Positions 7,679 through 15,255 of a stretch of 64,000 nucleotides of DNA are shown here, in pieces. Numbering within the stretch: position 1 is the first letter of the stretch; each line of letters starts with the position of its first letter. Position numbers and translations under genes: made by a program. This DNA is from CALKAL01 sp051846895 (GTDB lineage Bacteria > Bacillota > Bacilli > Bacillales > Alkalibacillaceae), in the NCBI GenBank assembly GCA_051846895.1, contig JBPYCQ010000002.1, positions 186,001 through 250,000 on the forward strand, read 5' to 3'. The notes beneath the pieces were generated by a model that saw nothing but the letters and a program-made list of their open reading frames with translations, was not told the DNA's origin and did not search any database.

Positions 7679-9754
7679 ATGTCTGATTATTTAGTAATAG
7701 TTGAATCACCAGCAAAAGCAAAAACAATTGAACGATATTTAGGTAAAAAATATACGGTAAAAGCGTCAATGGGACATGTTATTGATTTACCAAAAAGCCA
7801 AACAGGAGTTGACGTACAAAATAATTTTGAACCGAAGTATATTACGATTCGTGGTAAAGGTCCAATTTTAAATGATTTAAAAAAAGCAGCAAAAAAAGCA
7901 AAACGCGTTTATCTTGCAGCTGACCCTGATCGTGAAGGAGAAGCGATTGCTTGGCATTTAGCAAAAGCATTAGATATTGGAGAAGATAGTGATTGCCGTG
8001 TCATATTTAACGAAATTACTAAAGATGCGGTGAAATCTTCATTTAAAAATCCTCGTTCTATTGATATGGATTTGGTTAATGCTCAACAAGCACGCCGAAT
8101 ACTTGATCGTTTAGTGGGATACAACATTAGTCCTTTATTATGGAAAAAGATTAAAAAAGGATTAAGCGCAGGTCGTGTTCAATCAGTTGCAGTAAAACTA
8201 ATTATTGACCGTGAGAATGAGATTAAAAATTTTGTTCCTGAAGAGTATTGGTCAATTACTGGTCAGTTTATTTACAATAAGAAAAAATTTGACGCTAAGT
8301 TTTATGGAGTCAATGGGAAAAAGTCGGAGTTAAAATCAGAAGATGACGTAAAAGCGATATTGAATCAGCTTAATGGAGATAAATTTAACATTCAAGAAGT
8401 GAAAAAACGCGAAAGAAAACGTAATCCTGCATTACCATTTACAACATCTTCATTACAACAGGAAGCTTTTAGAAAATTAAATTTCCGTGCTAAAAAGACG
8501 ATGATGATTGCTCAACAATTATATGAAGGAATCGACTTAGGTGGAAAAAATGGTATTACAGGTTTAATTACTTATATGCGTACAGATTCTACTCGTATTT
8601 CAGATACAGCAAAACAAGAAGCAAGTAATTATATATCCAATCATTATGGTAAAGAATTTGTTGGGACGGTACCGAAAACAAAAAATAATGAACATGCCCA
8701 AGATGCTCACGAAGCGATTAGGCCGACATCGGTTTTTTTCGAACCTTCAGCAATAAAAGGTAAGCTATCAAGGGATCAATATCGGTTATATAAACTTATT
8801 TGGGATCGATTCGTTGCCAGCCAAATGGCTCCAGCTATTTTAGATACAGTAACAGCGCATCTTTTAAATGGAGATATTGAATTTCGTGCAACAGGTTCAC
8901 AAGTTAAGTTCAAAGGTTTTATGACTGTTTATGTTGAAGATACAGACGATCAGAAGAAAGATGAGAATAAATTACTCCCGCCACTTGTTGAAGGAGAACA
9001 AGTGAAAGCTGAAGAAGTGAACCCTGAACAACACTTCACACAACCGCCACCACGTTACACTGAGGCTAGGTTAGTCCGTACATTAGAGGAGAAAGGGATT
9101 GGTCGTCCTTCAACATATGCTCCAACTTTAGATACAATTCAACGACGTGGATATGTCGCAATGGATAATAGAAGATTTGTTCCAACTGAGCTAGGTGAGA
9201 TTGTTATTGAGCTCCTTAATGAATACTTTCCTGAAATCATTAACGTTGATTTTACTGTAAAAATGGAAAGCGACTTAGATGAGATTGAGGAAGGATCAAA
9301 AGAATGGCGTGAAATTATTGAACAATTTTATGTTGATTTTGAGAAACGTTTAGAAAAAGCAGAACAACAGATTGAAAAAGTTGAAGTAAAAGACGAACCA
9401 GCTGGAGAAAATTGCGAGAAATGTGGTCATGAAATGGTTTATAAAATGGGAAGGTACGGTAAATTTCTAGCTTGCTCTAACTTCCCAGATTGCCGAAATA
9501 CAAAACCAATTTTAAAAGAAATCGGTATTAAGTGCCCTAAATGTATAGATGGCAATATTGTTGAAAGAAAAAGTAAGAAACGTCGTACCTTTTATGGATG
9601 TGACCAATTTCCAGAATGTGATTTCGTTTCATGGGATAAACCAGTTGAAAGACCTTGTCCGAAATGTGAATCACTCTTAGTCGAGAAAAAGAAGAAAAAA
9701 GGAACACAAGTTGTTTGTACTAAATGTGATTATGAAGAAAGTGAACAAAAGTAA
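7679..9754 (+). CDS. topA: DNA topoisomerase I
   Basis: Type IA topoisomerase that relaxes negative supercoils. The 691 residues comprise the TOPRIM domain (VESPAKAKTIERYLG at 7; acidic motif AADPDREGEAIAWHL near 80), the catalytic Tyr in LITYMRTDST (Tyr299), and C-terminal Cys4 zinc-type repeats (CEKCGHE, CPKCIDG, CPKCESL near residues 580-680). The length and three zinc motifs match B. subtilis TopA. Start ATG follows TAGGGGGA. A strong intrinsic terminator follows. In B. subtilis trmFO lies next, but not here. Confidence 0.98.
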   Translation: MSDYLVIVESPAKAKTIERYLGKKYTVKASMGHVIDLPKSQTGVDVQNNFEPKYITIRGKGPILNDLKKAAKKAKRVYLAADPDREGEAIAWHLAKALDIGEDSDCRVIFNEITKDAVKSSFKNPRSIDMDLVNAQQARRILDRLVGYNISPLLWKKIKKGLSAGRVQSVAVKLIIDRENEIKNFVPEEYWSITGQFIYNKKKFDAKFYGVNGKKSELKSEDDVKAILNQLNGDKFNIQEVKKRERKRNPALPFTTSSLQQEAFRKLNFRAKKTMMIAQQLYEGIDLGGKNGITGLITYMRTDSTRISDTAKQEASNYISNHYGKEFVGTVPKTKNNEHAQDAHEAIRPTSVFFEPSAIKGKLSRDQYRLYKLIWDRFVASQMAPAILDTVTAHLLNGDIEFRATGSQVKFKGFMTVYVEDTDDQKKDENKLLPPLVEGEQVKAEEVNPEQHFTQPPPRYTEARLVRTLEEKGIGRPSTYAPTLDTIQRRGYVAMDNRRFVPTELGEIVIELLNEYFPEIINVDFTVKMESDLDEIEEGSKEWREIIEQFYVDFEKRLEKAEQQIEKVEVKDEPAGENCEKCGHEMVYKMGRYGKFLACSNFPDCRNTKPILKEIGIKCPKCIDGNIVERKSKKRRTFYGCDQFPECDFVSWDKPVERPCPKCESLLVEKKKKKGTQVVCTKCDYEESEQK

Positions 9755-9764
9755 GTTAATAATT

Positions 9765-9804
9765 AACTTGTAGAGAAAACATTCAGATCTCTACAAGTTT
9801 TTTT
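9765..9804 (+). terminator. Strong intrinsic terminator after topA
   Basis: A perfect 12-bp stem, AACTTGTAGAGA (9765-9776) with TCTCTACAAGTT (9788-9799), loop of 11 nt, followed by seven T residues (9798-9804). Confidence 0.92.
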
Positions 9805-9929
9805 ATTGCGACAGCACCCTTCATGCACCTTAGAAAAGATTAAAAATCTTAATTAAATTAAATTCTTATTATTTAGACGAATATTTTGTATATATTTTGT
9901 GAAAGATGTATTTAGTTAAGTTTTTTAAA

Positions 9930-9958
9930 TTGACACACAATTTTAAATCCTTTACTAT
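9930..9958 (+). promoter_or_regulatory. Sigma-A promoter P1 of the xerC-hslVU-codY operon
   Basis: Perfect -35 TTGACA (9930-9935), 17-bp spacer, and TACTAT (9953-9958). It sits in the 315-bp gene-free stretch 9755-10069, which otherwise holds the topA terminator, a second promoter at 10009-10037, and A+T-rich sequence in which I see no gene remnant. Confidence 0.75.
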
Positions 9959-10008
9959 TGCTATGGTGCAATAAACCTTTTATCTTTATTACAAAGTTGT
10001 GAAAATTG

Positions 10009-10037
10009 TTGTAATAATCCGAAAAGTTTGATATTAT
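10009..10037 (+). promoter_or_regulatory. Sigma-A promoter P2 of the xerC-hslVU-codY operon
   Basis: TTGTAA (10009-10014), 17-bp spacer, TATTAT (10032-10037), 32 bp before the xerC start. Good spacing makes this a plausible second promoter in tandem with the one at 9930. Confidence 0.6.
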
Positions 10038-10069
10038 TAATTTCGTTGCGATAAGGGGGAAGCGAGTTT

Positions 10070-10963
10070 ATGCAAGGGAAAATTAATGAATTTGTACAAT
10101 TTTTACGAGTAGAAAAAAATGCTTCCCAATATACAATTGATAATTATTTATCGGATTTAAAACAATTTTATAATTTTCTTATTAAAGAGACGGTGACCGC
10201 TTACAAGGATGTTAATCATCAAGTCATACGTCTATTTTTAACGGAGTTATACGAAAAAGATTTATCGAGACGAACTGTATCAAGAAAACTTTCTAGCCTT
10301 AGAATATTTTTTAATTTTTTAGAAAAGGATGAGGTCATTCAGACAAATCCCTTTAATCAAGTTACACTACCAAAGATAACAAAACGAATACCAGAGTTTT
10401 TCTATAAAGAAGAGTTAGAAAAGTTATTTCAAGTTGAAGATTTAAAAAGTCCATTAAGTGAAAGAAACCAAGCAATTATCGAAGTGCTGTATGGCACGGG
10501 AATCCGTGTAAGTGAATTAATTGGTTTAAAAGTACAAGATATTGATTTTACGGTCGGAACTATATTAGTAACTGGTAAAGGGAATAAGCAAAGATATGTT
10601 CCGTTCGGTGTTTATGCCTCTGAGGCGTTACAGCGATATATGGAAAATGGAAGAACTGAACTTCAGCTAAAAGGTGATCAAGAGACGGATGTATTATTTT
10701 TAAATCGTCTTGGAAAGCCTTTAACAACAAGAGGTGTTCGTCACATATTAAACGAGATGATTAAAAAAGCTGCCTTAACTTCAGCTATTCATCCTCATAA
10801 ACTACGCCATACATTTGCGACACATCTTTTGAATGAAGGTGCTGACATGCGCTCCGTTCAAGAAATGCTCGGACATGAAAATTTATCATCAACTCAAATT
10901 TATACACATGTTACGAAAGATTATTTACAAAAGATTTATAAAAATGCTCATCCAAGGGCATGA
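10070..10963 (+). CDS. xerC: Tyrosine recombinase XerC (CodV)
   Basis: Site-specific recombinase that resolves chromosome dimers at dif, usually with XerD/RipX. The 297-residue product has an N-terminal SAM-like DNA-binding domain (residues 1-90) and a C-terminal catalytic domain with YGTGIRVSEL (catalytic Arg), HPHKLRHTFATHL, the LGH box, and the nucleophile in QIYTHV (Tyr278). Start ATG follows AAGGGGGA. First gene of the codY operon, as in B. subtilis; hslV starts 22 bp after its stop. Confidence 0.96.
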   Translation: MQGKINEFVQFLRVEKNASQYTIDNYLSDLKQFYNFLIKETVTAYKDVNHQVIRLFLTELYEKDLSRRTVSRKLSSLRIFFNFLEKDEVIQTNPFNQVTLPKITKRIPEFFYKEELEKLFQVEDLKSPLSERNQAIIEVLYGTGIRVSELIGLKVQDIDFTVGTILVTGKGNKQRYVPFGVYASEALQRYMENGRTELQLKGDQETDVLFLNRLGKPLTTRGVRHILNEMIKKAALTSAIHPHKLRHTFATHLLNEGADMRSVQEMLGHENLSSTQIYTHVTKDYLQKIYKNAHPRA

Positions 10964-10984
10964 ATGGTGAAAGAAGGGGTTTAT

Positions 10985-11551
10985 GTGGAACAACAATTTC
11001 ATGCGACGACGATATTTGCGATCCATCATAAAGGTGAAGCAGCTATGAGTGGTGACGGGCAAGTCACTTTGGGGAATTCTGTCGTTATGAAACATACAGC
11101 ACGCAAAGTCCGTAAACTTTTTAATGGTAAAGTACTAGCAGGGTTTGCTGGCTCAGTTGCAGATGCATTTACGTTATTTGAAAAATTTGAAGCTTACTTA
11201 GAAAAATATAACGGGAACTTAAGTAGAGCATCTGTAGAACTTGCAAAGGAATGGAGAAGTGACAAAGTCCTTCGTAAACTTGAAGCGATGCTAATCGTTA
11301 TGGACAAAGAGACGATGCTACTAGTTTCTGGAACTGGTGAAGTGATTGAGCCAGATGATCAAATCCTAGCAATAGGCTCTGGTGGAAATTTTGCTTTAAG
11401 TGCGGGGAGAGCTTTAAAGCGTTACAGTGATCATTTGAGTGCTAAGGAAATAGCTAAAGCTGCTTTAGTAATAGCAAGTGAGATTTGTGTGTTTACAAAT
11501 GATCAAATTATTTTAGAAACTTTAGATGATAAGGGAGACATGACAATATGA
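10985..11551 (+). CDS. hslV: ATP-dependent protease peptidase subunit HslV (ClpQ/CodW)
   Basis: Proteolytic dodecamer of the HslUV (ClpYQ) protease. The start is GTG at 10985, about 6 nt after AAAGAAGGGG; the ATG at 10964 would add seven residues and put the SD inside the gene. This gives 188 residues beginning MEQQFHATTIFAI, followed by MSGDGQVTLG and GFAGSVADAFTLFEKF, typical of the family. The N-terminal extension has no Ser, unlike B. subtilis (MSSFHATT), so the candidate nucleophile is Thr8, which would need processing. Its stop overlaps the hslU start (ATGA). Confidence 0.95.
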   Translation: MEQQFHATTIFAIHHKGEAAMSGDGQVTLGNSVVMKHTARKVRKLFNGKVLAGFAGSVADAFTLFEKFEAYLEKYNGNLSRASVELAKEWRSDKVLRKLEAMLIVMDKETMLLVSGTGEVIEPDDQILAIGSGGNFALSAGRALKRYSDHLSAKEIAKAALVIASEICVFTNDQIILETLDDKGDMTI

Positions 11552-12939
11552 ATACGAAGGCGACACCAAGGCAATTAGTTGAAAAGCTTGATCAATATGT
11601 CATTGGTCAAACCGATGCGAAAAAAGCATTGGCTGTTGCATTACGTAACCGTTTTCGTAGAATGCAAATGCCTGACAATATAAGAGATGAGATTGTCCCA
11701 AAAAATATATTAATGATTGGTCCAACTGGTGTAGGAAAAACCGAATTAGCAAGAAGATTAGCAAAATTAGTCGGTTCTCCGTTCATTAAAGTAGAAGCAA
11801 CAAAATTCACTGAAATTGGTTACGTTGGTAGAGATGTCGAATCAATGGTAAGAGATTTAGTTGAGACGAGTGTACGACTCGTTAAAGAAGAAAAAATGAA
11901 AGAAATCCAAGATGAAGCGAGAAAACAAGCAAACAAACGTCTAATCAAGCTCATTGTTCCAGATAAGAAAAAGACAAATCAAGTAAAAAACCCATTCGAA
12001 ATGCTGTTTAACAATAATCAAAACGATACTACGAACGAGGATCAGACTGAAGATTCAACCGTATTTGAAAGACGTAAGCAAATAGAACAGCAACTTGAAC
12101 GAGGCGAACTAGAAGACCATCTTGTAACGGTCGAAGTAGAGGAACAACAACCGTCAATGTTTGACATGTTACAGGGGACGGGTATGGAACAAATGGGAAT
12201 GAACATGCAAGATACTTTAGGAAGCTTAATGCCTAAAAAGAAAAAAAGACGAAGACTACCAGTGAAAGAGGCAAGAGAAGTTTTAACTCAAGCTGAAGCT
12301 GAGAAAATGATTGATATGGATGAGATTCACCAGCTTGCAATTACCCAAGCCGAGCAATCAGGTATTATTTTTATCGATGAAATTGATAAAATTTGTGGTA
12401 AAGAAGAAAGACAAGCTAACGTATCACGAGAAGGTGTTCAACGAGATATTCTACCTATTGTAGAAGGTTCTACAGTAATGACAAAATATGGCCCTGTCAA
12501 GACTGATTACATCTTGTTTATTGCGGCAGGTGCTTTTCATATGGCTAAGCCATCTGATTTAATTCCTGAGCTGCAAGGAAGATTTCCAATCCGAGTAGAG
12601 TTAAATAAATTAATGGTTGAAGACTTTATCAATATTTTAACTGAACCTTCAAATGCAATCATTAAACAATATATGGCTCTGTTAGAAACAGAAGGAATCA
12701 AACTAACTTTTACTGATTCAGCTATAAGAAAAATTGCTGAAATTGCATATGAAGTGAATCAGGATACCGATAATATAGGAGCGAGAAGACTACATACAAT
12801 CATGGAAAAACTACTTGAAGATTTGTCTTACGAAGCTCCGGACATTACAATGGCAGAAATCGAGATCACTGAGAACTATGTAGAAGAAAAATTATCAAAA
12901 ATTGTTAAAAATAGAGACTTGTCTCAATTTATTTTATAA
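11548..12939 (+). CDS. hslU: HslUV protease ATPase subunit HslU (ClpY)
   Basis: AAA+ unfoldase that feeds substrates into HslV. The 463 residues include Walker A GPTGVGKTE (near 57-65), the pore-region motif TEIGYVGRDVESM, a variable charged I-domain (residues 130-250, with a KKKKRRR patch), Walker B IIFIDEIDK near 275, sensor and arginine-finger segments (ELQGRFPIRVEL, NIGARRLHT), and the C-terminal tail ending QFIL that docks into HslV. Start ATG overlaps the hslV stop by 4 bp, implying coupling. Confidence 0.97.
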   Translation: MNTKATPRQLVEKLDQYVIGQTDAKKALAVALRNRFRRMQMPDNIRDEIVPKNILMIGPTGVGKTELARRLAKLVGSPFIKVEATKFTEIGYVGRDVESMVRDLVETSVRLVKEEKMKEIQDEARKQANKRLIKLIVPDKKKTNQVKNPFEMLFNNNQNDTTNEDQTEDSTVFERRKQIEQQLERGELEDHLVTVEVEEQQPSMFDMLQGTGMEQMGMNMQDTLGSLMPKKKKRRRLPVKEAREVLTQAEAEKMIDMDEIHQLAITQAEQSGIIFIDEIDKICGKEERQANVSREGVQRDILPIVEGSTVMTKYGPVKTDYILFIAAGAFHMAKPSDLIPELQGRFPIRVELNKLMVEDFINILTEPSNAIIKQYMALLETEGIKLTFTDSAIRKIAEIAYEVNQDTDNIGARRLHTIMEKLLEDLSYEAPDITMAEIEITENYVEEKLSKIVKNRDLSQFIL

Positions 12940-12966
12940 AAATTTAATATTAGGAGGAATAAAACA

Positions 12967-13743
12967 ATGAATTTATTAGAAAAAACAAGAGTTATAAATG
13001 CAATGTTATTAAAATCTAGTAGTAAGCAGGTTAACTTTAGTGATATGTCTGCAACGATGAGAGATGTAATTGGTGCTAACATATTTGTATTAAGTAGAAA
13101 AGGTAAGCTTTTAGGTTTTGCGATTAACCAAGAGATTCAAAATGATCGCATGAAAAAAATGTTAGAAGAAAGACGATTCCCAGAAGAATATACACAAAGT
13201 TTATTTGGAGTAACTGAAACAACAGCCAACATTGATGTGAATAGTGAATATACTGCTTTTCCAGTCGAAAATCGCGACATGTTTAAAGACGGATTAACGA
13301 CACTAGTTCCAATTGTAGGTGGAGGAGAGCGTTTAGGAACATTAATTTTAAGTCGTTTAGAAGAAAGATTTGAAGAAAGTGATCTAATACTTGCTGAATA
13401 CGCTGCAACAGTTGTCGGAATGGAAATTCTACATCAGAAAGCAGAAGAAATTGAAGAAGAGGCTAGAAATAAAGCAGTAGTTCAAATGGCGATTAATTCT
13501 TTATCTTACAGTGAGCTTGAAGCCATTGAACATATTTTTGAAGAACTAGATGGCACTGAAGGACTGTTAGTTGCAAGTAAAATTGCAGATCGAGTTGGTA
13601 TTACTCGTTCAGTTATCGTCAATGCATTACGCAAATTAGAAAGTGCTGGTGTCATTGAATCACGTTCATTAGGAATGAAAGGAACATATATTAAAGTTCT
13701 AAATGATAAGTTTCTATTCGAATTAGAAAAACAACGTATTTAA
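12967..13743 (+). CDS. codY: Global transcriptional regulator CodY
   Basis: GTP- and branched-chain-amino-acid-sensing regulator of nutrient-limitation genes in Firmicutes. The 258-residue product has the N-terminal GAF ligand-binding domain (residues 1-155, with SATMRDVIGANIFVLSRKGK), a linker helix, and a C-terminal winged HTH (SKIADRVGITRSVIVNALRKL near residues 205-225). The start ATG has a strong SD (AGGAGG). Last gene of the xerC operon, followed by a terminator. I see no clear CodY-binding palindrome in front of xerC or flgB. Confidence 0.97.
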   Translation: MNLLEKTRVINAMLLKSSSKQVNFSDMSATMRDVIGANIFVLSRKGKLLGFAINQEIQNDRMKKMLEERRFPEEYTQSLFGVTETTANIDVNSEYTAFPVENRDMFKDGLTTLVPIVGGGERLGTLILSRLEERFEESDLILAEYAATVVGMEILHQKAEEIEEEARNKAVVQMAINSLSYSELEAIEHIFEELDGTEGLLVASKIADRVGITRSVIVNALRKLESAGVIESRSLGMKGTYIKVLNDKFLFELEKQRI

Positions 13744-13773
13744 TAATAAATAATATATATAATATTGATTTTT

Positions 13774-13803
13774 AACGACTAGTTTAAAAGCTAGTCGTTT
13801 TTT
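13774..13803 (+). terminator. Intrinsic terminator after codY
   Basis: AACGACTAG (13774-13782) pairs with CTAGTCGTT (13791-13799), 8-nt loop, then a run of T to 13803. It separates the codY operon from the fla/che operon. Confidence 0.9.
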
Positions 13804-13875
13804 ATATGTAAAATAGTTGTAATAGACAATATTATTGAAGTTGTTTCAAATGTCATGATTCTTTGAACTAATTTG

Positions 13876-13914
13876 GAAAAAAATTTCGACAAAAACCGAT
13901 AATATTGCTATAGT
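13876..13914 (+). promoter_or_regulatory. Overlapping sigma-A and sigma-D-like promoters of the fla/che operon
   Basis: Sigma-A: TCGACA (13886-13891), 17 bp, TATAGT (13909-13914). Overlapping it is a sigma-D-like element GAAA (13876-13879), 15 bp, ACCGATAA (13895-13902), close to the TAAA-N15-GCCGATAT consensus. In B. subtilis the operon has both kinds of promoter. The sigma-A match is the stronger; the sigma-D call is tentative. The rest of 13804-14033 is A+T-rich leader. Confidence 0.6.
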
Positions 13915-14033
13915 CCTATGTTATTTACGTAATAATTATGTAATAATATATATTAAATGCGATAAAGTTGTTGAATTTGAACGAATTTTCGGATATTTTA
14001 TTATTAACACGATACAAAGGAGTGAGATAAAAG

Positions 14034-14423
14034 TTGGAACTGTTTGGTAGTACTTTTCGGAATTTAGAATCAGGACTAAAATACTCCTCGTTGAAAAACC
14101 AGACGATTGCTCATAACATCGCTAATGTCGACACGCCATATTACAAAGCGAAAAATGTTTCGTTTAAAAACCATTTGAATCAAGCATCTTTACAATTTGA
14201 AGCAAAGCGTACACATCCGAAGCATTTACCTTTTTCAAACATAGAACAGGGAATTATAGTTACTGCAAGAAAGAATGTTACATATAACAATAACGGAAAC
14301 AGTGTTGATTTAGATAAGGAAATGGCAGAGTTAGCGAAAAATCAACTTTATTATGAGGCGCTAATTGATCGGGTAAACGGAAAGTTCAATTCTATTAAAA
14401 CCGTATTAGGAGGAGGTAATTAA
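14034..14423 (+). CDS. flgB: Flagellar basal-body rod protein FlgB
   Basis: Proximal rod subunit of the flagellar axle, exported by the type III apparatus. The 129-residue product has the N-terminal rod/hook family motif NIANVDTPYYKAK near residue 30 and a C-terminal helical segment (EMAELAKNQLYYEALIDRVN). Start is TTG at 14034 after AAAGGAGTGA. First gene of the fla/che operon; flgC follows after 2 bp. Confidence 0.96.
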   Translation: MELFGSTFRNLESGLKYSSLKNQTIAHNIANVDTPYYKAKNVSFKNHLNQASLQFEAKRTHPKHLPFSNIEQGIIVTARKNVTYNNNGNSVDLDKEMAELAKNQLYYEALIDRVNGKFNSIKTVLGGGN

Positions 14424-14425
14424 TT

Positions 14426-14881
14426 ATGAGTATATTCCACGGAATTAATACGAGTGGCTCTGCTTTAACGGCCAATCGTTTTAAAATGGATGTCATCTCT
14501 TCAAACCTGGCAAATGTTGATACAACTCGTGCGACTCTAAATGAGGCTGGTGAATGGGTGCCATATCGTCGGAAATTAGTTACCCAGGAGCCACGTGGTG
14601 CACATTTTAATTCATTTTTAAACAAGGCAATGAATCGGACGAATACTCCAGGGACGGGTGTAAGAATACGATCAGTTGTTGAGGATGAATCACCGTTTAA
14701 ATTAGTATTTAATCCGAATCACCCAGATGCTGATGAGAATGGCTATGTTCAAATGCCGAACGTCGATCCTTTACAAGAAATGATTAATTTAATGAGTGTT
14801 ACAAGAACATATGAAGCAAACGTTACAGCATTAAACGCATCAAAAGGCATGTTAATGAAAGCATTAGAAATTGGTAAGTAA
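14426..14881 (+). CDS. flgC: Flagellar basal-body rod protein FlgC
   Basis: Rod protein assembled distal to FlgB. The 151-residue product has the characteristic SGSALTANRFKMDVISSNLANVDT N-terminus and the C-terminal GYVQMPNVDPLQEMINLM / RTYEANVTALNASK region. The SD AGGAGG lies in the end of flgB, so the genes are tightly coupled. Confidence 0.97.
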   Translation: MSIFHGINTSGSALTANRFKMDVISSNLANVDTTRATLNEAGEWVPYRRKLVTQEPRGAHFNSFLNKAMNRTNTPGTGVRIRSVVEDESPFKLVFNPNHPDADENGYVQMPNVDPLQEMINLMSVTRTYEANVTALNASKGMLMKALEIGK

Positions 14882-14894
14882 GGGGTGATTGAGA

Positions 14895-15203
14895 ATGAAA
14901 CCAATTATTTCTCCATTCATGAATACGAATATTTCACCAACAAATAAATCAGCTATAAATAAAATGACACCTAGTGATGCACATCAAAGATTTTCATCAT
15001 TATTAAAAAATGCAATTAATGAAGTGAATCAAGCGCAACAAATATCAGATCAAAAAACGAATGCACTCGTCCGAGGGGAAATCGACGATCTTCATGATGT
15101 GATGATAGCAGCACAAAAAGCAAATATTACATTACAAACTGCAACACAAATTCAAAGTAAAGCAATGGAAGCTTATCGTGAAGTTATGCGTATGCAAATA
15201 TAA
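14895..15203 (+). CDS. fliE: Flagellar hook-basal body complex protein FliE
   Basis: Junction protein between the MS ring and the rod. The 102-residue product is mainly helical at its C-terminus, with the conserved FSSLLKNAINEVNQAQ and IDDLHDVMIAAQKANITLQ blocks and the MEAYREVMRMQI ending. ATG 14895 is preferred over the in-frame TTG 14889 because AGGGGTG (14881-14887) is best spaced for it. Between flgC and fliF, as in other Bacillus operons. Confidence 0.95.
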   Translation: MKPIISPFMNTNISPTNKSAINKMTPSDAHQRFSSLLKNAINEVNQAQQISDQKTNALVRGEIDDLHDVMIAAQKANITLQTATQIQSKAMEAYREVMRMQI

Positions 15204-15255
15204 TAATCTTACTAATCATTAAAGAAAAAGATATGGAATAAGTGGAGGACTAATC

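Noticed and set aside
9805..10069. Remnant of trmFO
   Set aside because: I could not find any recognisable TrmFO motif in six-frame reading of this A+T-rich stretch; it reads as promoter DNA.
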